In this document: piece by piece, positions 1 to 6,503 of the stretch
Position numbering within the stretch: position 1 is the stretch's first letter
Layout of the letters: the number at the start of each line of letters is the position of its first letter
Assembly: GCA_002497905.1 (NCBI GenBank)
Contig: DAFJ01000049.1
Coordinates: 1 to 9,532, forward strand
Length of the DNA stretch: 9,532 nt
Reading direction: 5' to 3'
From: Euryarchaeota archaeon UBA251
GTDB lineage: Archaea > Thermoplasmatota > Poseidoniia > Poseidoniales > Thalassarchaeaceae
Program-made: the position numbers and the translations under genes
Notes under the pieces: model-generated
What the model was told of the DNA's origin: nothing
Databases searched by the model: none
The model's input: the letters and a program-made list of their open reading frames with translations, nothing else

Positions 1-100
1 CGGAGGCAAGTGCGTTTTTGGTGAAGTCCAGTTTGACTTCGATTTCACGTAGTTCATCTTGTGCACGGGTGGGCTCGAATCCGCTCTTCAGTTTCGCCAT
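1..100 (-). CDS. 5' part of a gene running off the left edge; possibly RNase PH-like
   Basis: An ATG at position 100 opens a minus-strand frame with no stop to the window edge, giving 33 residues beginning MAKLKSGFEPTRAQDELREI and continuing with a segment containing VKLDFTKNALAS. RNase PH-family phosphorolytic exonucleases start in a similar way: an arginine-containing lead-in, a 'DELRPI'-like stretch, then a 'FTKxAxxSVL' strand. This is why I suggest that family, but only the first tenth or so of such a protein would be visible and no catalytic residue is included. The gene follows mog by 43 bases on the same strand and may be the fourth gene of that operon. No strong ribosome-binding site precedes the ATG; a GGAG lies about 20 bases upstream. 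The frame is also open further upstream, so the true start is not certain. Confidence 0.45.
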   Translation of the reverse strand, partial: MAKLKSGFEPTRAQDELREIEVKLDFTKNALAS

Positions 101-143
101 GGGTTCCGCTTCGGTACTCCGGTGTTGAATCCTTTGGCTGTCT

Positions 144-677
144 TCAACGATGATTCGGACGGAAGGCGACCACATGTTCCGGATCGGTATCGATGAACGG
201 TCCGCCCATCAGATCAATACATGCGGGAATTGATTCAAACAGGTGGGGCAGTGTCTCGCTAATCGCCTTGGGGGAGCCTGGTAAGTTTACGATGAGACAG
301 ATCCCACGAAGTCCTGCAGTTTGACGAGATAGGACTGCAGTGGGCACATGACGAAGTGAGATGGCTCGCATTAGTTCCCCATATCCGGGCATCATTCTAT
401 CGCATACAGCTTCAGTCGCTTCAGGTGTTACATCTCGCGGAGAAGGCCCGGTGCCTCCGGTCGTGACGATAAGGGTACATCCTTCAGTGTCGCATAGAGA
501 GATGAGTGTAGATTCAATCACTTCTCGTTCATCGGGTATAATTCGTTGGATAGGCTCCCATTTTGTAATCAAAATCTCTTCGAGAATTCGATGGATTTCA
601 GGCCCAGAGAGATCTTCGTAGATACCTTCACTGGCGCGGTCCGACACGGTCACGATGCCAATTCGTACCTCCTCCAT
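144..677 (-). CDS. mog: Molybdopterin adenylyltransferase (MogA/MoaB family)
   Basis: This 177-residue cytoplasmic enzyme should activate molybdopterin by adenylylation, the step before metal insertion in molybdenum (or tungsten) cofactor synthesis. The family signature is complete: VSDRASEGIYEDLSGP at residues 11-26, IPDE at 47-50, TTGGTGPSPRDVTPE at 72-86 and NLPGSPK at 131-137. Asp49 and Asp82 fall at the same numbers as the two functionally important aspartates of E. coli MogA. The whole chain, including the 'IPxCIxLxxGPxI' end and the C-terminal 'AFRP', reads more like MogA than like short MoaB. I chose ATG 677 because the longer frame (to 809) would run into the upstream gene and because homology begins at MEEVRIGIVTVSD. 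A GTGAGG precedes this ATG by only 3 bases; the GTG at 686 is an alternative start. No other cofactor-synthesis gene is in view. Its two upstream neighbours are unrelated hydrolase- and cyclotransferase-type enzymes. Confidence 0.92.
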   Translation of the reverse strand: MEEVRIGIVTVSDRASEGIYEDLSGPEIHRILEEILITKWEPIQRIIPDEREVIESTLISLCDTEGCTLIVTTGGTGPSPRDVTPEATEAVCDRMMPGYGELMRAISLRHVPTAVLSRQTAGLRGICLIVNLPGSPKAISETLPHLFESIPACIDLMGGPFIDTDPEHVVAFRPNHR

Positions 678-711
678 GCGCCTCACTGAGATTTTAACTG
701 CATAAGGTCGT

Positions 712-1563
712 TCATCGTCTCTTCCAATCTCCGGATTCAATCCGAGAGCCGGCCAGTTCGCACATGCGGTAGGTCCAGGCTTGGACAATTCCCGAAGCTG
801 TCGTGACATTGATTAGGATACGGTCATACAAGTTGTCTGGATTTCCAACGCTCTTATGTCCCTCTATCCGATCTAGCCGTTCGAGAACTTCGCCAATCTG
901 CGCGTATTGATGCAGTTCTCCATGAACGCAGTCATTGCCTTGAATGAGGGCAGGATATAATCCTAGGTTTCTCAGTTCTCCCTGTACAGTTCCTGCAACC
1001 CATGGACTAATCCGATTCTTAATCATCAATGGCGCTCGTTCCTCACCTTCTCGCAATGTGCCATAGACGAAGATGTAGTCACAAATTCCTGCATCATTTT
1101 CACCTCTAGAAGCGGTATTTTGTGCATCTGGATTCAGTCCGAACCGAGTTAATCCCTCATGGACTGCTTGAACATAGTCATCCGGGGGTTGCACGAACTT
1201 GTCTTCTCTACGGTTATCGTTGACGGTGTAGGTTAGTGCTTCAATGATGTCACCGTTTTTTGTCTGAACAAAAACTCGGTTATGGTGGTAGGCATTTGGG
1301 TATCCTTCCTTTTTGTTTAGGGTTGTGAGTTCTCCATCTTGTATCTCAAATAGCATCCCTGTAGTACTTGCTCCCAGTCTCGGTAATACATCCAGTGCCC
1401 CTCCATTTCGTGTGCTAGAATAGTAGTGGTAGATTGGTGCATAATCCAATAGGTGGGCACCTTCGATTGGAATGAGCGTCTTACGCCAAGCGGTTCTGCT
1501 TGAATTTTGATTCCAATCATCTTCGTTTAGATTGGAACCGTATCCGAAGTAGGGCAGGTGCAT
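712..1563 (-). CDS. Tandem gamma-glutamylcyclotransferase-like protein (two GGCT/GGACT domains fused)
   Basis: This 283-residue protein carries two copies of the gamma-glutamylcyclotransferase (BtrG/AIG2-like) fold. Domain 1 (about 3-145) opens with the GGCT motif FGYGSNL (6-12) and has a candidate catalytic glutamate, Glu86, in LNKKEGYP. Domain 2 (about 162-283) opens with FVYGTL (165-170), the variant typical of gamma-glutamylamine cyclotransferases, has Glu234 in LDRIEGHK, and ends with the family's SGDWKRR. Members of this superfamily release 5-oxoproline from gamma-glutamyl amino acids or amines; the substrate here is unknown. Both domains keep the substrate-loop and acid/base motifs, so neither looks like a dead copy. 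ATG 1563 was chosen because the YGSNL motif normally lies within the first ten residues and because an earlier start (1644) would overlap the preceding gene. The gene begins 10 bases after that gene's stop, with a GAGGA overlapping the stop codon as the likely ribosome-binding site. The protein is cytoplasmic, with no signal peptide or membrane segment. Confidence 0.85.
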   Translation of the reverse strand: MHLPYFGYGSNLNEDDWNQNSSRTAWRKTLIPIEGAHLLDYAPIYHYYSSTRNGGALDVLPRLGASTTGMLFEIQDGELTTLNKKEGYPNAYHHNRVFVQTKNGDIIEALTYTVNDNRREDKFVQPPDDYVQAVHEGLTRFGLNPDAQNTASRGENDAGICDYIFVYGTLREGEERAPLMIKNRISPWVAGTVQGELRNLGLYPALIQGNDCVHGELHQYAQIGEVLERLDRIEGHKSVGNPDNLYDRILINVTTASGIVQAWTYRMCELAGSRIESGDWKRR

Positions 1564-1573
1564 GGAGGAATCC

Positions 1574-2683
1574 TCAGTCTTCCGGCTGTTCATCGATAGG
1601 GAGGCCGTCAGCATCCTCAGCGATATCTTCCAGTGTCTCCGCAACGTCTTCGAATTTCCAACCAGTCATCGGTGAATCTTTGATCCGTTTTCTCATCCGT
1701 TTCTTGTTGACTGAGGCGATGTTTGCCACAGGTTCTCCTGCTCGAAGAAGGGGTGCAGTTGCGAGACCTACGGCCACACCACAAAGTGGGCTCAGTATTT
1801 CCTCAACTTCTCCACTCAAGGGGTTGCTAATCTGTGCGATGGGTTGTGCTTCGTCAACCAGTTCTCCGACCTGAATCAGTGGGTGAAGCATACCGCCACG
1901 TGGTGACCGAATCCATTGCGAGGTTCGTACGATTAATCTCCAATCTGGTTTCCGTATAGTTCCTTGAATCATTTCCAGATGAACGAGGATATTCATGATG
2001 CCTCGAACACCTGCAGTTATGGCGCCGCCCTCGAATACATTTGCAGTACCTGCTTCGAGTAGGACTGCATGTATTCCTTCTTGAGTTGAGCATCGTCTTA
2101 GGGATCCAGCGGGGCCTATTGAGTGTAGTACTATTGGTGTGCCAAAAGCACGGGCTAGCTCCTTGCTTTTCGAGTCATCACAATCGGCTCTCACATGAGG
2201 AGCGTTTGTACGTTCTGAAGGTGCAGTGTGCAGATCGATTAGGTAATCACAGCGCGTCACAATACGATGGAAAAGAGTGTGCGCTAGTCGGGATGAATGG
2301 GTGCCTGTCTTTGTACCTGGAAAGCAACGATTCAGATCTCGACCATCGCTGGAACGGCGTGAGTGGATGATTACAGCTTCTGGATTGCATACTGGGACCA
2401 CTATCAGAGTTCCAGACAATGTCTCAGGAGTGACAAGGTCGTCTTTAGTGCCAGGGTTCAGGTCCATTCCGTGAAGGAGGTGCCGGATAATTGTCACACC
2501 ATTGAGTTCATCACCATGAATCGTTGAGGTGATGCCGAGGATTGGTCCGTCCTCTAATCCGTGTAGAATATGGACTGGAATCTCCAATTGACGTCCTAAA
2601 GGATCGAGGCCGAATTGCACAGGTATTCTGACAGCGGTGCCTGCCTCGACCTCGACACCTTCGAACCGGAACGGCTTCCTCAT
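1574..2683 (-). CDS. Succinylglutamate desuccinylase/aspartoacylase family zinc hydrolase (M14-type)
   Basis: This 369-residue zinc-dependent amidohydrolase-like protein belongs to the AstE/AspA branch of the M14 fold, which removes acyl groups from N-acyl amino acids. Counting from ATG 2683, the zinc ligands are His56 and Glu59 in HGDE and His152 in IDLHT. The substrate-binding motif GRDLNRCFPG is at 114-123, and the catalytic glutamate is Glu210 in LLEAGT. After the catalytic domain (about 1-245) comes the beta-rich C-terminal domain usual in this family (about 250-325), then a basic patch and an acidic tail ending DEQPED. A TTG at 2704 would add seven residues; neither start has a well-placed ribosome-binding site, and I prefer the ATG because homology starts at the following KPFRFEG segment. 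It is the first gene of the minus-strand cluster. The adjoining cyclotransferase suggests turnover of N-acyl or gamma-glutamyl amino acids, which is inference. The exact substrate cannot be read from the sequence. Confidence 0.88.
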   Translation of the reverse strand: MRKPFRFEGVEVEAGTAVRIPVQFGLDPLGRQLEIPVHILHGLEDGPILGITSTIHGDELNGVTIIRHLLHGMDLNPGTKDDLVTPETLSGTLIVVPVCNPEAVIIHSRRSSDGRDLNRCFPGTKTGTHSSRLAHTLFHRIVTRCDYLIDLHTAPSERTNAPHVRADCDDSKSKELARAFGTPIVLHSIGPAGSLRRCSTQEGIHAVLLEAGTANVFEGGAITAGVRGIMNILVHLEMIQGTIRKPDWRLIVRTSQWIRSPRGGMLHPLIQVGELVDEAQPIAQISNPLSGEVEEILSPLCGVAVGLATAPLLRAGEPVANIASVNKKRMRKRIKDSPMTGWKFEDVAETLEDIAEDADGLPIDEQPED

Positions 2684-2913
2684 CAGGCCAGACGTGTCCT
2701 TCAACCGTCAAGAGGTCACCGGTCCGATTGAGAGCATTTCGAAGACAACGGGTTGTGTTTAACTACCGTCACCGTTGAGGCCATAGAACTGGAGGCGATG
2801 TGGTGTTCCGACTACCTCAACCACGCGCCGAGCCATCCCTCCTGTGCATTTCACAGGACCTGGCTCGTCGTTCGAGGCTGTTGACGTTCATCCTCGCTTG
2901 AGGAGAGAACGAC
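2684..2913. promoter_or_regulatory. Divergent intergenic region between the minus-strand enzyme cluster and the RPA/secretion run
   Basis: This is the only sizeable non-coding stretch in the window, and it must carry the promoters for both divergent transcription units. The most AT-rich element is GTGTTTAAC at about 2755-2763, which reads as a possible TATA-like box on either strand; this is weak because no BRE can be fixed with confidence. If it serves the RPA side, the leader would be about 130 bases and would include the hairpin described separately. A second inverted pair, GTTGAGG (2774-2780) and CCTCAAC (2815-2821), flanks the middle of the region. GAGGAG at 2900-2905 is a clear ribosome-binding site eight bases before the RPA ATG. 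Confidence 0.55.
2829..2867. repeat. Nested inverted repeat forming a two-tier hairpin in the RPA leader
   Basis: Two perfect inverted repeats are nested. The outer arms CGAGCCA (2829-2835) and TGGCTCG (2861-2867) enclose the inner arms TCCTGTG (2840-2846) and CACAGGA (2852-2858). The inner loop is CATTT, and the interior loop is 4 bases on one side and 2 on the other. All 14 base pairs are Watson-Crick. The outer arm ends 46 bases before the RPA start codon. It could be an operator bound by a dimeric regulator, an mRNA leader structure, or a structured end for a transcript. There is no T-run after it on either strand, so an intrinsic terminator is unlikely. Confidence 0.6.
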
Positions 2914-4584
2914 ATGACTGATTATGACCCATTTGTCAAGCAAGTAACTGATGAGATTCCTGATGCCGATGTAGATGAGGTGAGGGCGGAGTTCCAGAAG
3001 TATGAGGAACAGTTTCGCATTGAACCAGGTGATGCGCTACGGTCTATCATGAACCGGTTCAAGTCCGCGAATGCAGAGGTATCGATGCCTACTCCTGCAT
3101 CCGCGCCCGTTGGCCGTACCGTGAAGAGTTTCGAAGAACTCGGAGCGAATGATCGTGATATTACAATCGAAGTCCGCGTCGTCAGTTATACGCCGAGATC
3201 CCAGATGGTTCGAGGCGAGGAACGTCAGATTGCATTCGGCTGGATTGAGGATTCACCGTTTGATGGCAAGGATAGCGTTCGTTGGGACTACAAGGATTGG
3301 GGCAATAATGGTGAGAATTTACGCCCTGGGGCGATTGTTCGGCTTGAGGGCGTCTCTGTAAACGAGTACAAGGGCAAACGCTCCCTGAATGTGAACCAAA
3401 GTAGTCGTGTAGTAGTATTGCAGGAAGGGGGGGCAAATCCATTGCCTACTTCAGAGCCAGTAGATCTCTCAGTCGCCTCTACTATGGAGGGCCCGGTATC
3501 TATCGTGGCTCGTGTGATTGCAGTCCGTCCAGATGCTATTACCAAGAGAGACGGCAGCGGGACAATCGATGTTGTTCGTGGTAAACTGGCAGACTCTACA
3601 GGGCAGATGAGCTTCCTATGTTGGGGCTCCTTCAATCATGAGGTTGGTGAACTCCTTCGCTTCGAAGGGGTAACTGTACGCCGCTTCCGAGATACGCCTG
3701 AATTGAACTTCAGTGATCGAACTAGCATCGAGGTATTCCGTGATGCTGCTTTCCCAGAGATATCAGAACTTGAGACTACTTCTCGAATGACCATTGCAGA
3801 TATTCGTGATGGGATGCGAGATGTATCTGTCGTTGTTCAGATTGAATCCATGGAGACTCGCACCTTCACACGTGAGGGGGAAGAGAAGAGCCTTCTGAGT
3901 GTTCGAGTCCTAGATCCAAGTGGGCGTTGTAAAATGACTGTATGGGAGCCGATTGATTTAGTTCCGGGTGAAGCCATACTAGTCAAGGATGCGCGCATTC
4001 GTGCATGGCAAGGTACTCCCGACATCACTGTTGATCAGGCATCTCAAATTGAATCTCTTGGAGAACCTTCGTGGGGGAAGATTGACCCGGCTGAACATGT
4101 AGTCGAACTTCACCTGTGGGAACTCGCTCAGGGTGGTTCGCGTGATGGCATCTCTACCGCAGGAGATATTCTAGTCATCAGAGACGATTGTGGAATTATT
4201 CAGCGATGTCCTGAATGTCGGCGTGTCCTTCGTGACGGTGTTTGTGCCGACCATGATGTTGTCGAAGGCGTGGATGATCTTCGTTTCCGTTTCGTAATTG
4301 ACGACGGAGTTGCAACTGCTAATCTTCTACTTGGCCGTGGACCTACCGAGGCTCTAACTGGTGAGACTATGGATGAGATACGTCAACGAATAGAGGACGA
4401 AGGGCGTGCAGAATTCCTGAAAGGTCTTCGAGAGCGATGGTTTGGCGAACGCATGCGAATCAAGGGCCGAGGTATCGTTGATGACAGGGGTGTGATGATA
4501 ATGTCGGACTCAGCCATAATCGAGGACTCGGACCCTTCCGTTCTCGCCGCCAAGGTCCGTGCTGATTGGGGGGTGGTATTGTGA
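2914..4584 (+). CDS. rpa: Replication protein A, large multi-OB-fold single-stranded DNA-binding subunit
   Basis: This 556-residue archaeal RPA binds and protects single-stranded DNA in replication, recombination and repair. After a helical N-terminal part (about 1-60), three OB-fold repeats can be read: about 72-170, 188-278 and 292-385. Each ends in the family's pattern of a 'GxxVRxEGVxV'-like strand followed by 'ELNF/SLNV' or 'DITV'. A fourth OB region (about 400-545) contains a zinc finger with Cys432, Cys435, Cys444 and His447 (CPEC...CADH), as in archaeal RPA41-type proteins. The start is well supported by GAGGAG eight bases upstream. Its stop overlaps the start of the RPA-associated gene, an arrangement known from haloarchaeal rpa-rpap operons. 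A run of seven G at 3427-3433 is crossed without loss of frame. I am confident in the family; the subunit composition of the complex is inferred from the neighbour. Confidence 0.93.
   Translation: MTDYDPFVKQVTDEIPDADVDEVRAEFQKYEEQFRIEPGDALRSIMNRFKSANAEVSMPTPASAPVGRTVKSFEELGANDRDITIEVRVVSYTPRSQMVRGEERQIAFGWIEDSPFDGKDSVRWDYKDWGNNGENLRPGAIVRLEGVSVNEYKGKRSLNVNQSSRVVVLQEGGANPLPTSEPVDLSVASTMEGPVSIVARVIAVRPDAITKRDGSGTIDVVRGKLADSTGQMSFLCWGSFNHEVGELLRFEGVTVRRFRDTPELNFSDRTSIEVFRDAAFPEISELETTSRMTIADIRDGMRDVSVVVQIESMETRTFTREGEEKSLLSVRVLDPSGRCKMTVWEPIDLVPGEAILVKDARIRAWQGTPDITVDQASQIESLGEPSWGKIDPAEHVVELHLWELAQGGSRDGISTAGDILVIRDDCGIIQRCPECRRVLRDGVCADHDVVEGVDDLRFRFVIDDGVATANLLLGRGPTEALTGETMDEIRQRIEDEGRAEFLKGLRERWFGERMRIKGRGIVDDRGVMIMSDSAIIEDSDPSVLAAKVRADWGVVL
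4572..4576 (+). promoter_or_regulatory. Ribosome-binding site deciding the GTG start of the RPA-associated gene
   Basis: GGTGG ends four bases before GTG 4581, which overlaps the RPA stop as GTGA. This favours GTG 4581 over the upstream TTG at 4566 (no site before it). An ATG at 4587 would sit 10 bases away and cannot be excluded. Confidence 0.55.
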
Positions 4585-5519
4585 GTATGGGTGGTTCAAG
4601 GATGCGTCAACCAGCTCTACGTATGTTTTCTGTAGAGTTCTCACAATCGTCTCTTCCGATTATCGGTCAAGGGGAGTTTGACCCCTCATTCATTGTGACT
4701 AAACTTGGGGCGAAGACCTCGAGGATGCTCGTTGCAGGAGTAATCGATAGTATGGAGCGAAGGGATACGGAAAGTGGTCCAGGATACCGCGGTCGTCTAC
4801 GTGATCCATCCGGTTTGCATATGTTCGATGTAGCGCCATTCAATCCTGAACTTCATGCTGATGCCGAGGAGGTTCTTGCGAAGTTTGAACGCGGTGATAG
4901 ATTCTTGATGCTAATGCTTGGCCGCTCGCGCCACTATGAGACCGAGGATGGCGGTGTATTCACCAGCATCAGAGTTGAGGCATTCCGCGAGATAGATTCC
5001 AAGCGCTACCATACTTGGTTGGCCCGAACTGCGGATTCTACGATGCGGCGGATTGATGCTCATCGTAGAGCGAAGGAATTGGATGCGGATGCTGGAGCGT
5101 ATCGTAATGCAGGTATCCCAGCGGATCTTATCGATGGTATGATTCGAGCACGTTCACATTACGGAGATGTGGATATTTCTGCTTACGAACTCGCAGTCAT
5201 GCATGCAATTAGTATGGGTGAAGGAACACCTCCGCCAAAGCAGGCAATCCCTGAGGCAGATGCGACTGAGCCTGCACCAGCGCAACCCCCTGTAATCGAT
5301 TTGAGTGAGACAAGCGAAGAAGATGCGAAGATGATGGCCAAGTCATGTGTCCTTGATGTTCTTGGTTCAGCAAGTGAACCAGTCGACTATGATACCTTGA
5401 TTCGATCTTGTCTTGACATAGGCGTCGGACGTCTGGCAGCCGAGGAGGTCATCGATGACTTGAGAGATGTGGATGCGTTGATTGTAGAGGAGACCTTCGG
5501 TTACTTCAACCTCCTTTGA
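4581..5519 (+). CDS. RPA-associated protein (COG3390 family), probable second subunit of the RPA complex
   Basis: This 312-residue protein is encoded in a GTGA overlap with the RPA gene, implying translational coupling and a stable partnership. The N-terminal half (about 10-145) is an OB-fold domain with the family's hallmark opening, RMFSVEF followed by 'FIVTKLGAKTSRMLVAGVI' (38-56), then 'YRGRLRDPSGLHMFDVAPFNPE' core strands. A helical stretch follows (145-210), with an IDSKRYHTWLART motif at 138-150. A proline- and alanine-rich acidic linker (about 214-245) leads to a C-terminal domain (about 250-312) that looks like a winged helix, ending in an antiparallel hairpin with FGYFNLL. This layout resembles the eukaryotic RPA32 subunit, where the C-terminal winged helix recruits repair proteins; a similar role here is inference. 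COG3390 proteins are known to be co-encoded and co-purified with archaeal RPA. The start is GTG 4581, supported by GGTGG four bases upstream. Confidence 0.85.
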   Translation: MSMGGSRMRQPALRMFSVEFSQSSLPIIGQGEFDPSFIVTKLGAKTSRMLVAGVIDSMERRDTESGPGYRGRLRDPSGLHMFDVAPFNPELHADAEEVLAKFERGDRFLMLMLGRSRHYETEDGGVFTSIRVEAFREIDSKRYHTWLARTADSTMRRIDAHRRAKELDADAGAYRNAGIPADLIDGMIRARSHYGDVDISAYELAVMHAISMGEGTPPPKQAIPEADATEPAPAQPPVIDLSETSEEDAKMMAKSCVLDVLGSASEPVDYDTLIRSCLDIGVGRLAAEEVIDDLRDVDALIVEETFGYFNLL

Positions 5520-5575
5520 TTGGAGTCGCGGCGATACCTTCATCCCCCCACGTGCCCTGTTCAGGATGGGTTACA

Positions 5576-5920
5576 ATGACTGGCATCTCTTGCTTTATCC
5601 GCGCCAATGAGGGTGAATGGATGCAGTTGGAGAACTGTACCGTACATGTCAATATCAAGCGACGAATCGAACGAACGCTGGTTCGTGGAGGCGAGGGTGA
5701 CGACCTTCGAGACGAAGGTTCGGAATCCGCTGTTTACACCTTGGCTCTGAAGGTTGACACAGCTGGTTACCAGGTTCTTGAGGGACTTTTCCGTGCAGGA
5801 CAGCCCGCCTTCATCGATCCATTCCTCGACCGTGAGATGCTTGTGGCTGTTCAGGAGTTGGACTATGATTCTGACACACAAATCATCCGATTGGTGTTAG
5901 TTGAGGATGCGGAGGCTTGA
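5576..5920 (+). CDS. Unrecognised small soluble protein between the RPA pair and the secretion motor genes
   Basis: I do not recognise this 114-residue protein. It has no membrane segment and no signal peptide. The pattern of alternating hydrophobic residues (for example CTVHVNIKRR at 21-30, AVYTLALKVD at 52-61, TQIIRLVLVE at 101-110) suggests a mostly beta structure, with an acidic, glycine-rich loop at about 38-51. ATG 5576 is preceded by AGGATGGG about 10 bases upstream. The frame is open back to a TTG at 5516 that would overlap the previous stop, but that TTG has no ribosome-binding site and the extra 20 residues read as non-conserved filler (proline- and serine-rich). The gene starts 56 bases after the RPA-associated gene and ends inside the ribosome-binding region of the next gene, so it looks like a true operon member. 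In haloarchaea the third gene of the rpa operon is a phosphoesterase; this protein is far too small and lacks such motifs. Confidence 0.7.
   Translation: MTGISCFIRANEGEWMQLENCTVHVNIKRRIERTLVRGGEGDDLRDEGSESAVYTLALKVDTAGYQVLEGLFRAGQPAFIDPFLDREMLVAVQELDYDSDTQIIRLVLVEDAEA
5911..5915 (+). promoter_or_regulatory. Ribosome-binding site deciding the start of the first F-domain gene
   Basis: GGAGG sits seven bases before ATG 5923 and only one base before the TTG at 5917, which makes the ATG the likely start. The site lies within the last codons of the preceding gene, consistent with coupled translation. Confidence 0.7.
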
Positions 5921-5922
5921 GT

Positions 5923-6489
5923 ATGGAATCCGAAGAACGAGATCTTCTCGCTGCATTGCGTGCATTTGACGTCCTCCTTGGAGCAGGTATCGGTCTTGAA
6001 TCAGTCCTGATTAATCTCGCTCGAGGTGGCTACGGGGCAATCAGCACCGACATGGAACGAATCATGAAGGGTGTCAATGATGGGCGTCGCCTTGAAGATG
6101 AACTGACAAAGGCGGCTACTCGGACGAAGTCCACTGGGTACAAGCGCCTTCTTAACACTCTGAAAACGAATGTGACTTCAAACACCGACCTCATTGAGGA
6201 TCTACGTCGTCAAGCCGATCGTGAAGAGGAGGAGCGTACTGAGCGGATTGAGAAGTACATCGAAGCTCTCGAAGGAATGCCTACAGGTCTACTCACCGTT
6301 GGTATGCTTGGACCGATTATGCTGCCATTGGTCGCAGTCATGCCTTACTTATTCACAGTCCCAGTTGCAGGTATTACTGCACCTTCACCCGCCACCGCAA
6401 ACATGATTTCGATGGCAGGTTACACAATTTCTGTAGTCATAATGGCCCTGATTGGCCTCAAGGCACATACGAAGGATCCTGGAGTATGA
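5923..6489 (+). CDS. Type II secretion system F-domain membrane protein (TadC/FlaJ-like half), short
   Basis: This 188-residue protein looks like one half of a type IV filament platform protein. The N-terminal part (about 1-118) is a cytoplasmic helical F-domain with the usual features: ALRAFDVLLGAGIGLESVL, a glycine-rich turn after LARGG, then a strongly charged coiled segment (EEEERTERIEKYIEALEG, about 101-118) leading into the membrane. Two membrane helices follow at about 121-147 and 158-180, ending in a short basic tail. Such proteins sit in the inner (cytoplasmic) membrane and couple the rotary movement of the secretion ATPase to filament assembly. Archaeal FlaJ and PilC-type platforms normally have two F-domains in one chain of 400-600 residues. 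Here the two are in separate genes, as in bacterial TadB and TadC. It has no N-terminal membrane helix, unlike its partner downstream. Its last codons overlap an alternative start (ATG 6486) of that partner. Confidence 0.8.
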   Translation: MESEERDLLAALRAFDVLLGAGIGLESVLINLARGGYGAISTDMERIMKGVNDGRRLEDELTKAATRTKSTGYKRLLNTLKTNVTSNTDLIEDLRRQADREEEERTERIEKYIEALEGMPTGLLTVGMLGPIMLPLVAVMPYLFTVPVAGITAPSPATANMISMAGYTISVVIMALIGLKAHTKDPGV

Positions 6490-6492
6490 GAA

Positions 6493-6499
6493 GAGGTGA
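6493..6499 (+). promoter_or_regulatory. Ribosome-binding site deciding the start of the second F-domain gene
   Basis: GAGGTGA is a near-perfect anti-16S match located four to five bases before ATG 6504. The earlier in-frame ATG 6486, which overlaps the previous stop as ATGA, has only AAGGA nine bases upstream. I therefore prefer 6504; 6486 would add six residues. Confidence 0.6.
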
Positions 6500-6503
6500 G
6501 GAT

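Noticed and set aside
678..809. Longer N-terminus for the mog gene
   Set aside because: The added 44 residues mostly overlap the end of the upstream gene in another frame and have no counterpart in MogA, whose homology starts at ATG 677.
1500..1874. Plus-strand open frame of 124 codons across the junction of the deacylase and cyclotransferase genes
   Set aside because: Its translation is serine-rich without structure, and both minus-strand genes are clearly real by motif content.
2829..2867. Hairpin as an intrinsic transcription terminator
   Set aside because: No T-tract follows the arms on either strand, and it lies upstream of genes on both sides and not after one.
3427..3433. Run of seven G as a possible sequencing frameshift
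   Set aside because: The RPA reading frame continues with good OB-fold sequence on both sides, so the run length appears correct.
3288..3635. Minus-strand open frame of 115 codons inside the RPA gene
   Set aside because: It is antisense to conserved OB-fold sequence, with low-complexity serine/proline-rich translation and no ribosome-binding site worth noting.
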